Shown here piece after piece: positions 23,267 to 32,057 of a DNA stretch of 64,000 bases (positions within the stretch are counted from its first letter, which is position 1; every line of letters starts with the position of its first letter). A program made the translations under genes and the position numbers. Source of the DNA: UBA6522 sp965204155 (GTDB lineage Bacteria > Pseudomonadota > Gammaproteobacteria > Steroidobacterales > Rariloculaceae); assembly GCA_965204155.1 (NCBI GenBank), contig OZ241971.1:4712001-4776000 (forward strand). Direction: 5' to 3'. A model generated the notes under the pieces. That model saw nothing but the letters and a program-made list of their open reading frames with translations, made no database searches and was not told the origin of the DNA.

Positions 23267-24403
23267 CTATTGCCGATGCGCGCTCTGATAGTGGCTCGGC
23301 AGCAGGTCATCTCCGAAATCACCGCTCTTGCTCCGCCAGACGGTATGGACATGGTTGGCGTTGTCCTGGACATTATCGTATTCGAAGACGAAATCGGCTC
23401 CCTGCAGCCGATAGTAGTGCGGCTCGCGCCGCTGTGTGCTGCCCATCCAGGCAAAACTCAGGTCGTCCACGTCGATGGTATTCAGGTATGCCGACGATAT
23501 TTCGGGTCGATATGTCGTGACCACTTCCTCGAGGAGCCGCTGCACCATGTGGCGCTGTTCAGGGCGAAGATCCGCGACGGCGATCCCTTCGGGCTGAAGG
23601 GCCTGCTTCCACGCATCCCAGTCGTCGCGGTGTCGGCCGAGATTGGTCGCAATAATTTCGCGAGGTGCCGCATCGGAGAGAATCGCAACCTCCTGCTGGG
23701 ACCCGCTCATGCTCAGTATCAGCGTGCGGCCCACGTCCTCCACCGCTGCATGGGGCCGAAAACCGGCCATGGGACCCTGTGGCGCCTCGGCCGGATCGGC
23801 GCCGAAAAACGTGGGCGTGACCCGAATGCTACCGGGAGCGACGGATACGTTCAGCGATACGTGGTGACCCTCGAAGCGCCACGCCCACGGCTCGTCCATG
23901 GACGGCGTTCCAAAGAAGACAAGCCAGTACTTCTCGTTGCCCCGCGGCAGGCCGACATCCTCCCAGAGGCTGAGAATCTCCTCGGTCTGCATCACGTGGA
24001 CTGTCTTCAGATATCCGGCGTGGCTCAGGGATGACTGCAGGAAGTCGTGGACCAACATCCGCTGCTCGGCGGTCATGAACTCCAGCGTCAACCCGACTCG
24101 GAACCGCGGCCAGTACACCCAGTCGCGCCTGGCCTCGTCGTCGGCCGGCAGGCGGAGCAGCGCCTCCCTCGAATACCCCACCATTCGCTCGACCCGGTTG
24201 GTTCCGGAGTCCCGGTCGCCCTGCTGCGGTACGCCGTCACGGGTACTGTCCAGAATGGCCTGAGCCGCCTGGACCATCTCCTCGGTTACGCGAATGTCGA
24301 CGGCGTCCAGAGCGGTTGCAGCGGGACCGGTTTGCTGAGCGAAACCGGTGACCGACGACAGCGACAGCGCGGCCAGCGTGAAAAGTAATCTGCAATTGGT
24401 CAT
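23267..24403 (-). CDS. Secreted DUF3500-family protein
   Basis: A 378-residue exported protein of the DUF3500 family, whose function is not known. The signal peptide MTNCRLLFTLAALSLSSVTG ends before QQTG. Recognisable family blocks: LTLEFMTAEQRMLVHDFLQS, LKTVHVMQTEEIL, GNEKYWLVFFGTPS, PWAWRFEGHHVSLNV, LRPEQRHMVQRLLEEVV and the C-terminal HYYRLQGADFVFEYDNVQDN-ANHVHTVWR. GHH and NHVH are His-rich spots that could bind metal; this is inference. GAGG lies six bases before the ATG. It is flanked by an amidohydrolase (30 bp upstream) and the DUF5916 gene. Confidence 0.82.
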   Translation of the reverse strand: MTNCRLLFTLAALSLSSVTGFAQQTGPAATALDAVDIRVTEEMVQAAQAILDSTRDGVPQQGDRDSGTNRVERMVGYSREALLRLPADDEARRDWVYWPRFRVGLTLEFMTAEQRMLVHDFLQSSLSHAGYLKTVHVMQTEEILSLWEDVGLPRGNEKYWLVFFGTPSMDEPWAWRFEGHHVSLNVSVAPGSIRVTPTFFGADPAEAPQGPMAGFRPHAAVEDVGRTLILSMSGSQQEVAILSDAAPREIIATNLGRHRDDWDAWKQALQPEGIAVADLRPEQRHMVQRLLEEVVTTYRPEISSAYLNTIDVDDLSFAWMGSTQRREPHYYRLQGADFVFEYDNVQDNANHVHTVWRSKSGDFGDDLLPSHYQSAHRQ

Positions 24404-24433
24404 GACTTGCCTCGCATTCTCCGGAATGCCCTC

Positions 24434-26068
24434 CTACTGAGTTGTCCCTTCGTCGGCGGGACCGAGAGCATCGTAAGCGATTCTCCCGCCCACCATGGTC
24501 AGTACCGACTCGATATCGAAAATCTCGTCCTCGGGAACGGTCAGGTAATCCCGGTCCAGCACCACCAGGTCCGCGAACTTGCCCGGCTCCAGCGTCCCGA
24601 GATCGTCTTCCTTGAACAACAGCCAGGCATTGGCACGAGTGTGCGCGATGAGCGCCTCCTCGCGGCTCACGGTCTGGTCCAGAACCGTATTGCCTGAAAC
24701 GTTCTTGCCGGTCACCGCCCAGCCCAGCGTGATGAACGGCTGGTAGTGCGCCACGATGGTGGCGTCCGTTCCGAGCCCCCAGATGATTCCGCTGTCCTGG
24801 ATGTCCCGCAGCGGCACCCGGGCCTCGGCCAGGGAGGCGACGCTGTGTACGGCGATCGTCATGTCCAGCGCCCTGGCTCTTTCGATGCTTTCCCGTGACA
24901 ACGAGAATACGTGGATGAACGTCCAGCGCAGCGGTGCCAGCGGAATCGTTTCGTTCAACACCTCGTACCTGTCCAGCAGGCTCTGCACCGTGACGTCCTG
25001 CATGGTGTGCTCGTGCACCTGGAAACCGCCCTCGGCCGCAGCCGTGGCGATCTTCATGAATTCATCGATGATCTCGTCGGAGTAGCGTTCCGTCGTACCC
25101 GGATTGTCGAACATGGGCAGATAGATATGCTCTCCCAATCCCAGCAGCCCCAGGTAATCGCCGTTGTTCGGAGTGCTGTTTCGCACCAGCGTGACAGCCG
25201 CATCTGCCCCCTGCGGGTCGTATGCCTCGTACTTGAGCGTATGCCAGACCCGCAGCGGCAAGGGTTCGCCCTCTGAAGACATGCGTTCCAGCAACGAGAT
25301 ATCCCCTTCCGGCGGGCGTCCCACGTCATAGACGCTTGTCAGCCCCACGCGATTCAGCTCGTGGATAACGTCGAACAGATTCCGTTCAAGCTGTTCCTGC
25401 GAAACGGCCGGCATCTGCTCGTTGAGCAGGCCATAGGGGGGTTGGCCGGAAATCAGCGGCGGTCCCCGATGGTAGGCGCCTTCCTCCGGTGACACGCCGA
25501 CCGCTTCCAGCGCCAGGCTGTTGGCATACACGGACTGGTATGTGATCTGCAGGAAGAGCGGATTTTCGGGCGCCACCGCGTCGAGTTCTTCCAGCGTGAA
25601 TCCGCCTTGGCCGTCGGCGAACTGGTTCTCCCGCCAGCCGCCCTGCACCATCAGCCACTCTCCAGGCTCCATCGAAGCCGCCTTCGCGGCCATGATTTCC
25701 AGCGCATCCTGCCTGGAATTCACACCATCGATACGCGCCTGGAGATTCCAGCGCTGCACGGCGCGGATGAAGTGCATGTGATTGTCGATGAGGCCCGGGA
25801 TCACGGTTCGGCCTTCGAGATCGATCACGCGGGTATCCGGCCCAATCTGCGCCTCGATTTCCTCGCCGGTGCCGACGGCGAGGATCCTTTCGCCCTCGAT
25901 TGCCAACGCCTCGGCAACCGAAAACTCGCTGTCGACGGTCAGGATCTTGCCGTTGAGCAAGACCTGTTCGGCGAACGTCGGCTCCTCCGTCTGGCACGCG
26001 GCCAGTGCGGCCGCCATCGACACCGCGAGGACCAGAGAATCCTTTCCAGACAAGCGATTTCTTTTCAT
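24434..26068 (-). CDS. Lipoprotein amidohydrolase (YtcJ-like), paralogue of the 5812 gene
   Basis: A 544-residue lipoprotein hydrolase. The lipobox Leu-Ala-Ala-Cys puts the lipidated Cys at residue 25. The metal site is GLIDNHMHFIRAVQRW (H97, H99); further motifs are VHEHTMQDVTVQ, RWTFIHVFSLS, WGLGTDATIVAHYQPF and KFADLVVLDRDYLTVPEDEI. It parallels the 5812 protein block for block (RWNLQARIDGVNSR versus RWHQQARIDGVDSR). It therefore probably uses a related substrate. The promoter region is A/T-rich, with no strong ribosome site. It is followed by DUF3500 and DUF5916 genes at short spacing, a likely operon. Confidence 0.85.
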   Translation of the reverse strand: MKRNRLSGKDSLVLAVSMAAALAACQTEEPTFAEQVLLNGKILTVDSEFSVAEALAIEGERILAVGTGEEIEAQIGPDTRVIDLEGRTVIPGLIDNHMHFIRAVQRWNLQARIDGVNSRQDALEIMAAKAASMEPGEWLMVQGGWRENQFADGQGGFTLEELDAVAPENPLFLQITYQSVYANSLALEAVGVSPEEGAYHRGPPLISGQPPYGLLNEQMPAVSQEQLERNLFDVIHELNRVGLTSVYDVGRPPEGDISLLERMSSEGEPLPLRVWHTLKYEAYDPQGADAAVTLVRNSTPNNGDYLGLLGLGEHIYLPMFDNPGTTERYSDEIIDEFMKIATAAAEGGFQVHEHTMQDVTVQSLLDRYEVLNETIPLAPLRWTFIHVFSLSRESIERARALDMTIAVHSVASLAEARVPLRDIQDSGIIWGLGTDATIVAHYQPFITLGWAVTGKNVSGNTVLDQTVSREEALIAHTRANAWLLFKEDDLGTLEPGKFADLVVLDRDYLTVPEDEIFDIESVLTMVGGRIAYDALGPADEGTTQ

Positions 26069-26115
26069 GTCACTTATATTTAATTCCTACACCTTATTGT
26101 TTTATCTCACTTTTC

Positions 26116-26490
26116 CTACTCGAAATTCAGTTCCGGAATATCTTCCAACGGCGGCGGCTCCGGGATGGATTGCACAAAGGCGTAGATCAACCGAAGCTGC
26201 TCTTCGCTGAGTACATTGGGCGAGTAGGCCGGCATCAGGTTCGTATGCCGCACCAGCCGAGCGAAAGCCTCGTAAGGATAAAGCGTAGGCGCGATCCGAA
26301 TGCCGGCCACGCTTCCCTGCCCCTCGTAACCGTGGCATTGCCAGCACTGGTGGCTGTCGTACAGTGCCCGGCCTTCGCGGACATCGTCGTCCGGTTCCTG
26401 GGAGAATGCAACCGCGAAACCAAGCGCCCACAGCAACAAGAGCGGCACGCCGCGCCCGGCTGTCCGGATGATCCGCAGACTCGCGCTCAT
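26116..26490 (-). CDS. Small c-type cytochrome
   Basis: A 124-residue exported monohaem cytochrome c. The signal/anchor segment is residues about 14-30 (GVPLLLLWALGFAVAFS). The haem site is CWQCH (C49, C52, H53) and a likely axial Met lies in NLMPAYSPNVLSEEQLRLIY. The ATG at 26490 overlaps the stop of the ThDP-enzyme gene by ATGA, so the two products are made together. A role as electron acceptor for that exported enzyme is a reasonable inference. The C-terminus is Pro/Glu-rich. Confidence 0.85.
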   Translation of the reverse strand: MSASLRIIRTAGRGVPLLLLWALGFAVAFSQEPDDDVREGRALYDSHQCWQCHGYEGQGSVAGIRIAPTLYPYEAFARLVRHTNLMPAYSPNVLSEEQLRLIYAFVQSIPEPPPLEDIPELNFE

Positions 26491-28496
26491 CTGGGCTGGC
26501 AACGCACATCGACGAAGGCCGGCTCGCCCCCATCGACGACCTCCACGGCGCGCGCCAGAGCAGGACCGAGATCATCGGGATCCGTGATCGGGCCTTCCGC
26601 CCACACCCCCATGGCGCCGGCGATCCGGGCGAGGTCGATATCGGGGTTGCGCAATTCGTTGCCCACCCAGGAGCTGCCGTCGATTCCCCGTTGCCGCCGG
26701 GCAGCCATGCGTTGCAGATGCATGAATTCCTGGTGATAGCCCTGGTTGTTATGGGTCACGGTCAGGAGCGGTATTCCATGATACGCGGCGGTCCAGAACG
26801 CACCCGGCGTGTACATCATGTCGCCGTCCCGCTGGACATTGACCGCCAGGCGCCCTTCGGCGCGGTGAGCCAGCGCGGCGCCAACGGCCGCCGGCGCCCC
26901 GTAACCCAGACCCGCACCGCCCGATCGGCCGATGTACTGGTGGTGCCTCTCGATCGGCCACAATCGTCGAGCCCAGCGGCTTTGCATGTTGTCATCGGAC
27001 ACCAGCGCCCAATCCCTGTCCCTCACCACGTTCCACAGTTCCGAATAGAGACGCGACGTGCTGACCGGACTTGCGCTCCAGCCATATCGGGCTTCGTTCA
27101 GCGCCTGCTCCCGGGCGCGCGCGTGCGCGTCCCGCCAGCGGGACTCCCGTTCGGCATTGGTCGCGCGCCGTGACCGCAACATGCTCGAAAGCACGGCGTC
27201 GGTCAGGATCGGCAGCGTCGCCTGAGCATCCCCGGCGATGGCGAGATCCGACGGATAGTAACGCTGGAAGTTCTGGTAATTGGACTTGGTGAACAGGTCG
27301 TTCGTACCGATACTGATCACTCGCGCGTCAGGACGAGCCCTGCGAACGGCGTCACGGTGCACCCGGTCGCGGAGCGTATTGATGACGCCCCACGTATCGA
27401 ACAGCTCCAGTCCCAGCACCACGTCGGCCTGCGCAACCGCAGCGGCGCCCTGGGCAAGGTAGTGGGTGTTGGGGAAGTTCATGCGTCCGAACTGGTTGAC
27501 CACCGGCGCCTGTAACGCCTCTGCCAACGCAATGAGCCGCACCACACCTTCCTGGTCGTGGGCCATCAGGTCGGCAACAAGGACGGGCGAATCCGCTTCC
27601 ACGAGCCAGCGGGCCGCTTCCGCAATGGCCGCCTCGTCCCCTACGGGCGGTTGCACCGGCGTCATCGGCAGCAAATCGGGTGAGTGATCGCCGACTTCAC
27701 CTTCCTGCAAGTGGCCGTCGATCACCACGGCCACCGGCCCCATGGGCGGTGTCATGGCAATCCTGTACGCGCGGGCCATGGACTCCGCGTAGTGCTGCAG
27801 GGAGAACGGTGTATCGTCCCACTTGATGTAGTCGCGTACCACGCGCACGCAGTCCTGGGCCGAATGCGACCACTCCACGCCCGCACGGCGCTCGGTGGCA
27901 TCCAGATGGTTGCCGGCAAGCACAATCATCGGCGTCCGGTCGCACCAGGCGTTGTAGACCGCCATGGACGCATGCTGCAGTCCCACCGTACCGTGGCAGA
28001 GCACGCCCAGCGGCCTGCCGGTGACCTTGAAATAGCCATGCGCCATCGCAGCCGCCTGCTCTTCATGAACGCAGGTCAGAAGCTCCGGCGCCTGGTTGCC
28101 GCCGTAGTTGACGATGGACTCGTGAAAGCCGCGAAAGCTTGAGCCGGGGTTGGTGGTTATGTAGTCGAGGCCCAGGCGCTTGATCACGTCCACCATGAAA
28201 TCCGAGCCGGGATTGCGGACAAAGTACTCGCGCGCTTCCTCGGCGCTGTAGCCCGCGGGTATTTCGGACTCCATCGCTTCCTGGACCGCGGTGGGCGGCA
28301 GTGCTCCGGGCGCCGACTCGTTGCTGGCGACCTGCTGCGCCGCCGCCTGGTCGGGCGCGCCGACCGAAGCAGCAGCCAGCCCCGCTACCGTGGCGGATGA
28401 GAGAAACTCCCTGCGATTGACGCTCTCGGTTTGTTCTTGCGCGGAATTCTCTGGGCGGGATTGATCTTCTGGACGGGATCGATCGTCACGTTTCAT
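26487..28496 (-). CDS. Tat-exported thiamine-diphosphate-dependent enzyme (acetolactate synthase / benzoylformate decarboxylase fold)
   Basis: A 669-residue ThDP enzyme with a long polar leader and the twin-arginine signal VNRREFLSSATVAGLAAAS (R28, R29). PYR domain: DVIKRLGLDYITTNPGSSFR and the activating Glu in LLTCVHEEQAAAMAHGYFKV. The middle domain is about residues 270-410. The PP domain has GGAGLGYGAPAAVGAALAHR and the ThDP/Mg motif RDGDMMYTPGAFWTAAYHGI followed by THNNQGYHQEF. FAD-binding cannot be judged by eye. GGGGAGG lies five bases before the ATG. Cytoplasmic relatives decarboxylate or ligate 2-oxoacids. Export together with a cytochrome c is unusual and suggests an oxidative reaction feeding the respiratory chain; this is inference. 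Confidence 0.85.
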   Translation of the reverse strand: MKRDDRSRPEDQSRPENSAQEQTESVNRREFLSSATVAGLAAASVGAPDQAAAQQVASNESAPGALPPTAVQEAMESEIPAGYSAEEAREYFVRNPGSDFMVDVIKRLGLDYITTNPGSSFRGFHESIVNYGGNQAPELLTCVHEEQAAAMAHGYFKVTGRPLGVLCHGTVGLQHASMAVYNAWCDRTPMIVLAGNHLDATERRAGVEWSHSAQDCVRVVRDYIKWDDTPFSLQHYAESMARAYRIAMTPPMGPVAVVIDGHLQEGEVGDHSPDLLPMTPVQPPVGDEAAIAEAARWLVEADSPVLVADLMAHDQEGVVRLIALAEALQAPVVNQFGRMNFPNTHYLAQGAAAVAQADVVLGLELFDTWGVINTLRDRVHRDAVRRARPDARVISIGTNDLFTKSNYQNFQRYYPSDLAIAGDAQATLPILTDAVLSSMLRSRRATNAERESRWRDAHARAREQALNEARYGWSASPVSTSRLYSELWNVVRDRDWALVSDDNMQSRWARRLWPIERHHQYIGRSGGAGLGYGAPAAVGAALAHRAEGRLAVNVQRDGDMMYTPGAFWTAAYHGIPLLTVTHNNQGYHQEFMHLQRMAARRQRGIDGSSWVGNELRNPDIDLARIAGAMGVWAEGPITDPDDLGPALARAVEVVDGGEPAFVDVRCQPR

Positions 28497-28621
28497 GGTA
28501 CCTCCCCGACACGGCGAACAGTGGCCACTTCACCTCGCTGCATCGAACGTCCAAGCATAGACCCTGACGAACCCCAATACTACTGTCGGCCCGCTTTCTC
28601 CAGGCCGGCGAGACGCCTGCG

Positions 28622-29584
28622 TCAGCGGTTTCCCGGATCCGGACGACGAACCCGGTCGAGGTAACTCACATCCAGGTATCGGTGCGGATCCTGTAGCGGA
28701 ACCGCAGCGCCCCCATAACGGCTTCGTAGTTCGAGCACCGTTTCGATGCCGCGGGGGTCGAACTCCGCTTCGGGAGTGAGGCCCGTGGCCGGATCAAGCA
28801 ATTTGCCCATGACGGCCTCGGCAACACGCGGTTTGATGGCCGGCATCCTTTCCGCCAGAAGTTCCTTTGCCGCGTAGTAGTTGCGCGGCTCCAGCGTCCA
28901 ACGCAGCCCGGCGAGGTAGCCCCGAACGAAACCGCTCAGGGCATTACCGTGATCGGCAATCCATGCCGGCATGGCCGCAAAAACGCCGCCCTGATAATGG
29001 GGAACCGTTGACTGGCTGCTCTGCAGTACGCGGAAACCGTTGGCAACGGCAATGCTGGTGAACGGTTCGATGGTCAGCGTGCCTGCATGCTGACCCGACC
29101 GGACGGATTCCCACCGTGCAGGCGTCGCGCCCACCGCTACCGGCTCGCAATCCGCAGTCGACAGCCCCGCGCGCTCCAGCATGTCATGGAGGACAAAGGC
29201 AAATCCCGTATTCAACGCGTCCAGAGCCAGGGAACGCCCCCGCAAGTCGGCCCAGGTCCGAATTTCGGGTTCGACTACAAGCGACAATTCGATCCGCGTC
29301 GCGCCCATGAAGGCCACGACCTCACATGAGCCGAGCGACTCGACCGCCCCCTGCCCCTCCCGGTATGCGACGACGTTGTCGAACGCAGTCCCTGCGATCT
29401 GACAACGGCCGCTGACGAGATTTTCCATCTGATAAGTGGAACTGGGGGTGGTTTCCATGTGCACATCCACCCCGTTTCTCTGAAACTCGCCACGCTCCAG
29501 TGCCGCGAAAATCGGCAGGTTGGGAGCGCCCGGAAAGGTGATCAGGTTTATCCGGCTCGAGGAGCCTTCGGTCGCGGTGCTCAT
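28622..29584 (-). CDS. SsuA/THI5-like (NMT1) substrate-binding protein without signal peptide
   Basis: A 320-residue periplasmic-binding-protein fold of the NMT1/THI5/SsuA type. The N-terminus is MSTATEGSSSRINLITFPGA with no hydrophobic leader, so it appears cytoplasmic. Fold motifs: LPIFAALERGEFQRNGVDV, VSGRCQIAGTAFDNVVAYR, ADLRGRSLALDALNTGFAFV and FVRGYLAGLRWTLEPRNYYA. No permease or ATPase is adjacent. The start overlaps the stop of the molybdenum hydroxylase gene by ATGA, so it is coupled to that enzyme and to UbiD. It may bind the pathway substrate, or act as an enzyme as THI5 does. Confidence 0.75.
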   Translation of the reverse strand: MSTATEGSSSRINLITFPGAPNLPIFAALERGEFQRNGVDVHMETTPSSTYQMENLVSGRCQIAGTAFDNVVAYREGQGAVESLGSCEVVAFMGATRIELSLVVEPEIRTWADLRGRSLALDALNTGFAFVLHDMLERAGLSTADCEPVAVGATPARWESVRSGQHAGTLTIEPFTSIAVANGFRVLQSSQSTVPHYQGGVFAAMPAWIADHGNALSGFVRGYLAGLRWTLEPRNYYAAKELLAERMPAIKPRVAEAVMGKLLDPATGLTPEAEFDPRGIETVLELRSRYGGAAVPLQDPHRYLDVSYLDRVRRPDPGNR

Positions 29585-32028
29585 CCGGTGTTTTCTCCCC
29601 GGGAAACCCTGGCCGCCCGGATTGCATTCCAGACGCGCAGCGGCGTGGCCGGCATCTCGATATCGCGCACCCCATATTCCTGCAGCGCATCGACGATGGC
29701 ATTGACTACCGCGGCCAATGCCGGTGTGGTCGGCCCCTCGCCCCCGGACTTGATGCCCAGCGGATTCGTGGGCGAGAGCACCTCATTCAGCGCCGTGTGG
29801 AACATTGGCAATTCATCGGCCCGGCAGAGCGTGTAGTCCATGAGCGAACCGCAGACGGGCTGGCCGGACTCCGCATCGATGACGCACTGCTCCCAGAGCG
29901 CCTGCCCGACGCCCTGGGCGATACAGCCGTGGGTCTGGCCATCGACGATCAGCGGATTGATCACGCGGCCCACGTCGTCCACGGCGACATAGCGCACGAT
30001 GCGCACGAAGCCGGTTTCCGGATCGACTTCCACCTCGCAGGCGGCGCAACCGTTGGGAAAGACCGGTTCATCGAATTCGTGCTCGCGCACGACGGTCAGG
30101 TCCGCCGATTCAGCCAGTTCGAACCAGTCTGCGGACTGCCCGGGTTCCGGTCCACGAAAGACACCGTCCTCGAACGACACTTTGGATGCGGACAGCCGGA
30201 ATCGGGCCGCCGCTGCCGCCCTGGCCATGTCGACCATATCCCGGGACGCCGAGTAAAGGATCGTGGCAGCCTGACGCATGGACCGCCCGGAGTGCGATCC
30301 TCCCCCTGCCCTGACAATATCCGTGTCGCCCATCACGACCTGCACGGCGTCAACGGAAACGCCCAGCAGATCCGCGGTCACCTGGGCGAAGCTCGTTTCC
30401 TGACCCTGACCGGTGGGCTGGGTACCGATCACCAGTTCGACCGTGCCCGTGGACCTGACCGTGAGTTCGGCGCGCTCTCCCGGTGCGCCGATGGAAGACT
30501 CCACGTAGTTGGCAAATCCCCGGCCGAGACGCAGGCCGCGCGCACGGGTGGAAGCCTGTCGGCGAGGGAACCCGCCCCAGTCCGCAAGCTCAAGAGCCCG
30601 GTTCATGTTGGCGGCGTATTCGCCGCTGTCGTATGTGACGCCCAGCGGATTCGCGAACGGCATGGCATCAGGCGGAGCCAGATTCCGGCGCCGCAACGCG
30701 ATGGGATCGAAGCCGAACTCCCGGGCCGCCGTATCGATCATCCGTTCGAGGGCGTGGGTAACCTCCGGCCGGCCGGAACTGCGATATGCCTGGGTCGGCG
30801 CCGTATTCGTGAACACGGCGCGGGCGCGCGCCGTGGCCGCCTGGAACCGATAGCCACCGGTCACCAGGGCAATGCCCTTGCCCAATGGCGACAATGACAC
30901 GATCCAGGCCCCCACGTTGCTCAGGTTCGACGCGCGGTAGCCGAGGAACCGGCCTTCGGCACTCATCGCGAGTTCCACCTCGGTGACCAGGTCCCGGGCC
31001 TGGTAGTCGCTGAGGAACGACTCCGAACGCGTTGCCGTGTACTTTACCGGGCGGCCGAGTTTTCTGGCGGCCCACAGCGCGAGACAGAACTCTGTGTAGA
31101 CCCGATTCTTGGTGCCGAAATTTCCGCCCACGTCGAAGCAAAGGATCCGCAGGGCGTCGGGATCCACATCAAGCGCCGCGGCAATCTGGTGCTTGTGCCG
31201 AACCGCCCCGTTGCTGCCGGCGTAGAGCGTGTAGCGGCCGTTGCGGGGATCGAATGAGGCCAGGGCGGCTCTGGGTTCCAGCGGCAGGCCGGTGATACGG
31301 CCAACGCGAAACGTCATCTTCAGCGTATGAGCCGCGGCTTCGAATGCCGCCGCCGTGGCATCGGGATCGCCAAACGTCGTGTCGCAGCACACATTGTCCG
31401 GAACATTCTGCCAGACAACAGGCGCACCTGTTCCGGCCGCCACGACGCTGTCGGCTACCCAAGGCAGCGGATCGTAGACCACCTCCACCGCCTCGGCCGC
31501 GTCAAGCGCCTGCTCGCGGCAGTCGGCCACCACCATGGCAACCGGCTCGCCCACATGGCGCACCTTGTCCAACGGCAGCACTGCGTGCGGACCGGTGAAG
31601 ATCGGCCCGCCGTCCGGTGCCGTGAGCTTCAGGTCGGTGCGGGTGGACGGCACCGGACTGTGAGGGATGGGGCCAAGCCCGTCGTCCTCGCAATCTCTGC
31701 CCGTGAACACGGCCACGACGCCAGGCATCGCGGACGCGCGGTCGCCATTCACCTCCGTGATGCGCGCGTGAGGGTACAGCGAACGAACGATGGCGGCATG
31801 CAACTGGCCGGGAAGATTGAAGTCGTCGCTGAAGCGGCCTCGGCCCGTGAGCAGCCGCGCATCCTCCTTGCGAGGCACAGGCGAACCGATGGCTCGGAAC
31901 TTTCGCGGGTCGGGATTCAGGCTCAACTCGCCGTTACCCGCCCGCATCGACGGGCGCTTGATGACCATCGACGATTGCCCGAACTCATCGACCAGGCGCA
32001 ACGCGCCGGCGGCTGCCGGCAACGACAC
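29581..32028 (-). CDS. Xanthine-dehydrogenase-family molybdopterin-binding (large) subunit
   Basis: An 815-residue molybdenum hydroxylase large subunit, which adds a hydroxyl from water to N-heterocycles, aldehydes or aromatic thioesters. Motifs: FRAIGSPVPRKEDARLLTGR, PGVVAVFTGRDC, VGEPVAMVVADCREQALDAA, ILCFDVGGNFGTKNRVYTEF and AYRSSGRPEVTHALERMID (so not CoxL, which has AYRCSFR). The site with the catalytic Glu is LGIKSGGEGPTTPALAAVVN near the C-terminus. The [2Fe-2S] and FAD subunits are absent from the window. The GTG start lacks a ribosome site; ATGs at 31968 or 31947 are possible. It is downstream of UbiD by 29 bp and coupled to the binding protein. Confidence 0.85.
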   Translation of the reverse strand: MSLPAAAGALRLVDEFGQSSMVIKRPSMRAGNGELSLNPDPRKFRAIGSPVPRKEDARLLTGRGRFSDDFNLPGQLHAAIVRSLYPHARITEVNGDRASAMPGVVAVFTGRDCEDDGLGPIPHSPVPSTRTDLKLTAPDGGPIFTGPHAVLPLDKVRHVGEPVAMVVADCREQALDAAEAVEVVYDPLPWVADSVVAAGTGAPVVWQNVPDNVCCDTTFGDPDATAAAFEAAAHTLKMTFRVGRITGLPLEPRAALASFDPRNGRYTLYAGSNGAVRHKHQIAAALDVDPDALRILCFDVGGNFGTKNRVYTEFCLALWAARKLGRPVKYTATRSESFLSDYQARDLVTEVELAMSAEGRFLGYRASNLSNVGAWIVSLSPLGKGIALVTGGYRFQAATARARAVFTNTAPTQAYRSSGRPEVTHALERMIDTAAREFGFDPIALRRRNLAPPDAMPFANPLGVTYDSGEYAANMNRALELADWGGFPRRQASTRARGLRLGRGFANYVESSIGAPGERAELTVRSTGTVELVIGTQPTGQGQETSFAQVTADLLGVSVDAVQVVMGDTDIVRAGGGSHSGRSMRQAATILYSASRDMVDMARAAAAARFRLSASKVSFEDGVFRGPEPGQSADWFELAESADLTVVREHEFDEPVFPNGCAACEVEVDPETGFVRIVRYVAVDDVGRVINPLIVDGQTHGCIAQGVGQALWEQCVIDAESGQPVCGSLMDYTLCRADELPMFHTALNEVLSPTNPLGIKSGGEGPTTPALAAVVNAIVDALQEYGVRDIEMPATPLRVWNAIRAARVSRGENTG

Positions 32029-32057
32029 CGCAGCAGCGGAGGTGCGGGATGTCCGGG

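Noticed and set aside
29581..32028. CO dehydrogenase large subunit (CoxL)
   Set aside because: The CoxL active-site motif AYRCSFR is absent (AYRSSGR here) and no CoxM/CoxS genes are present.
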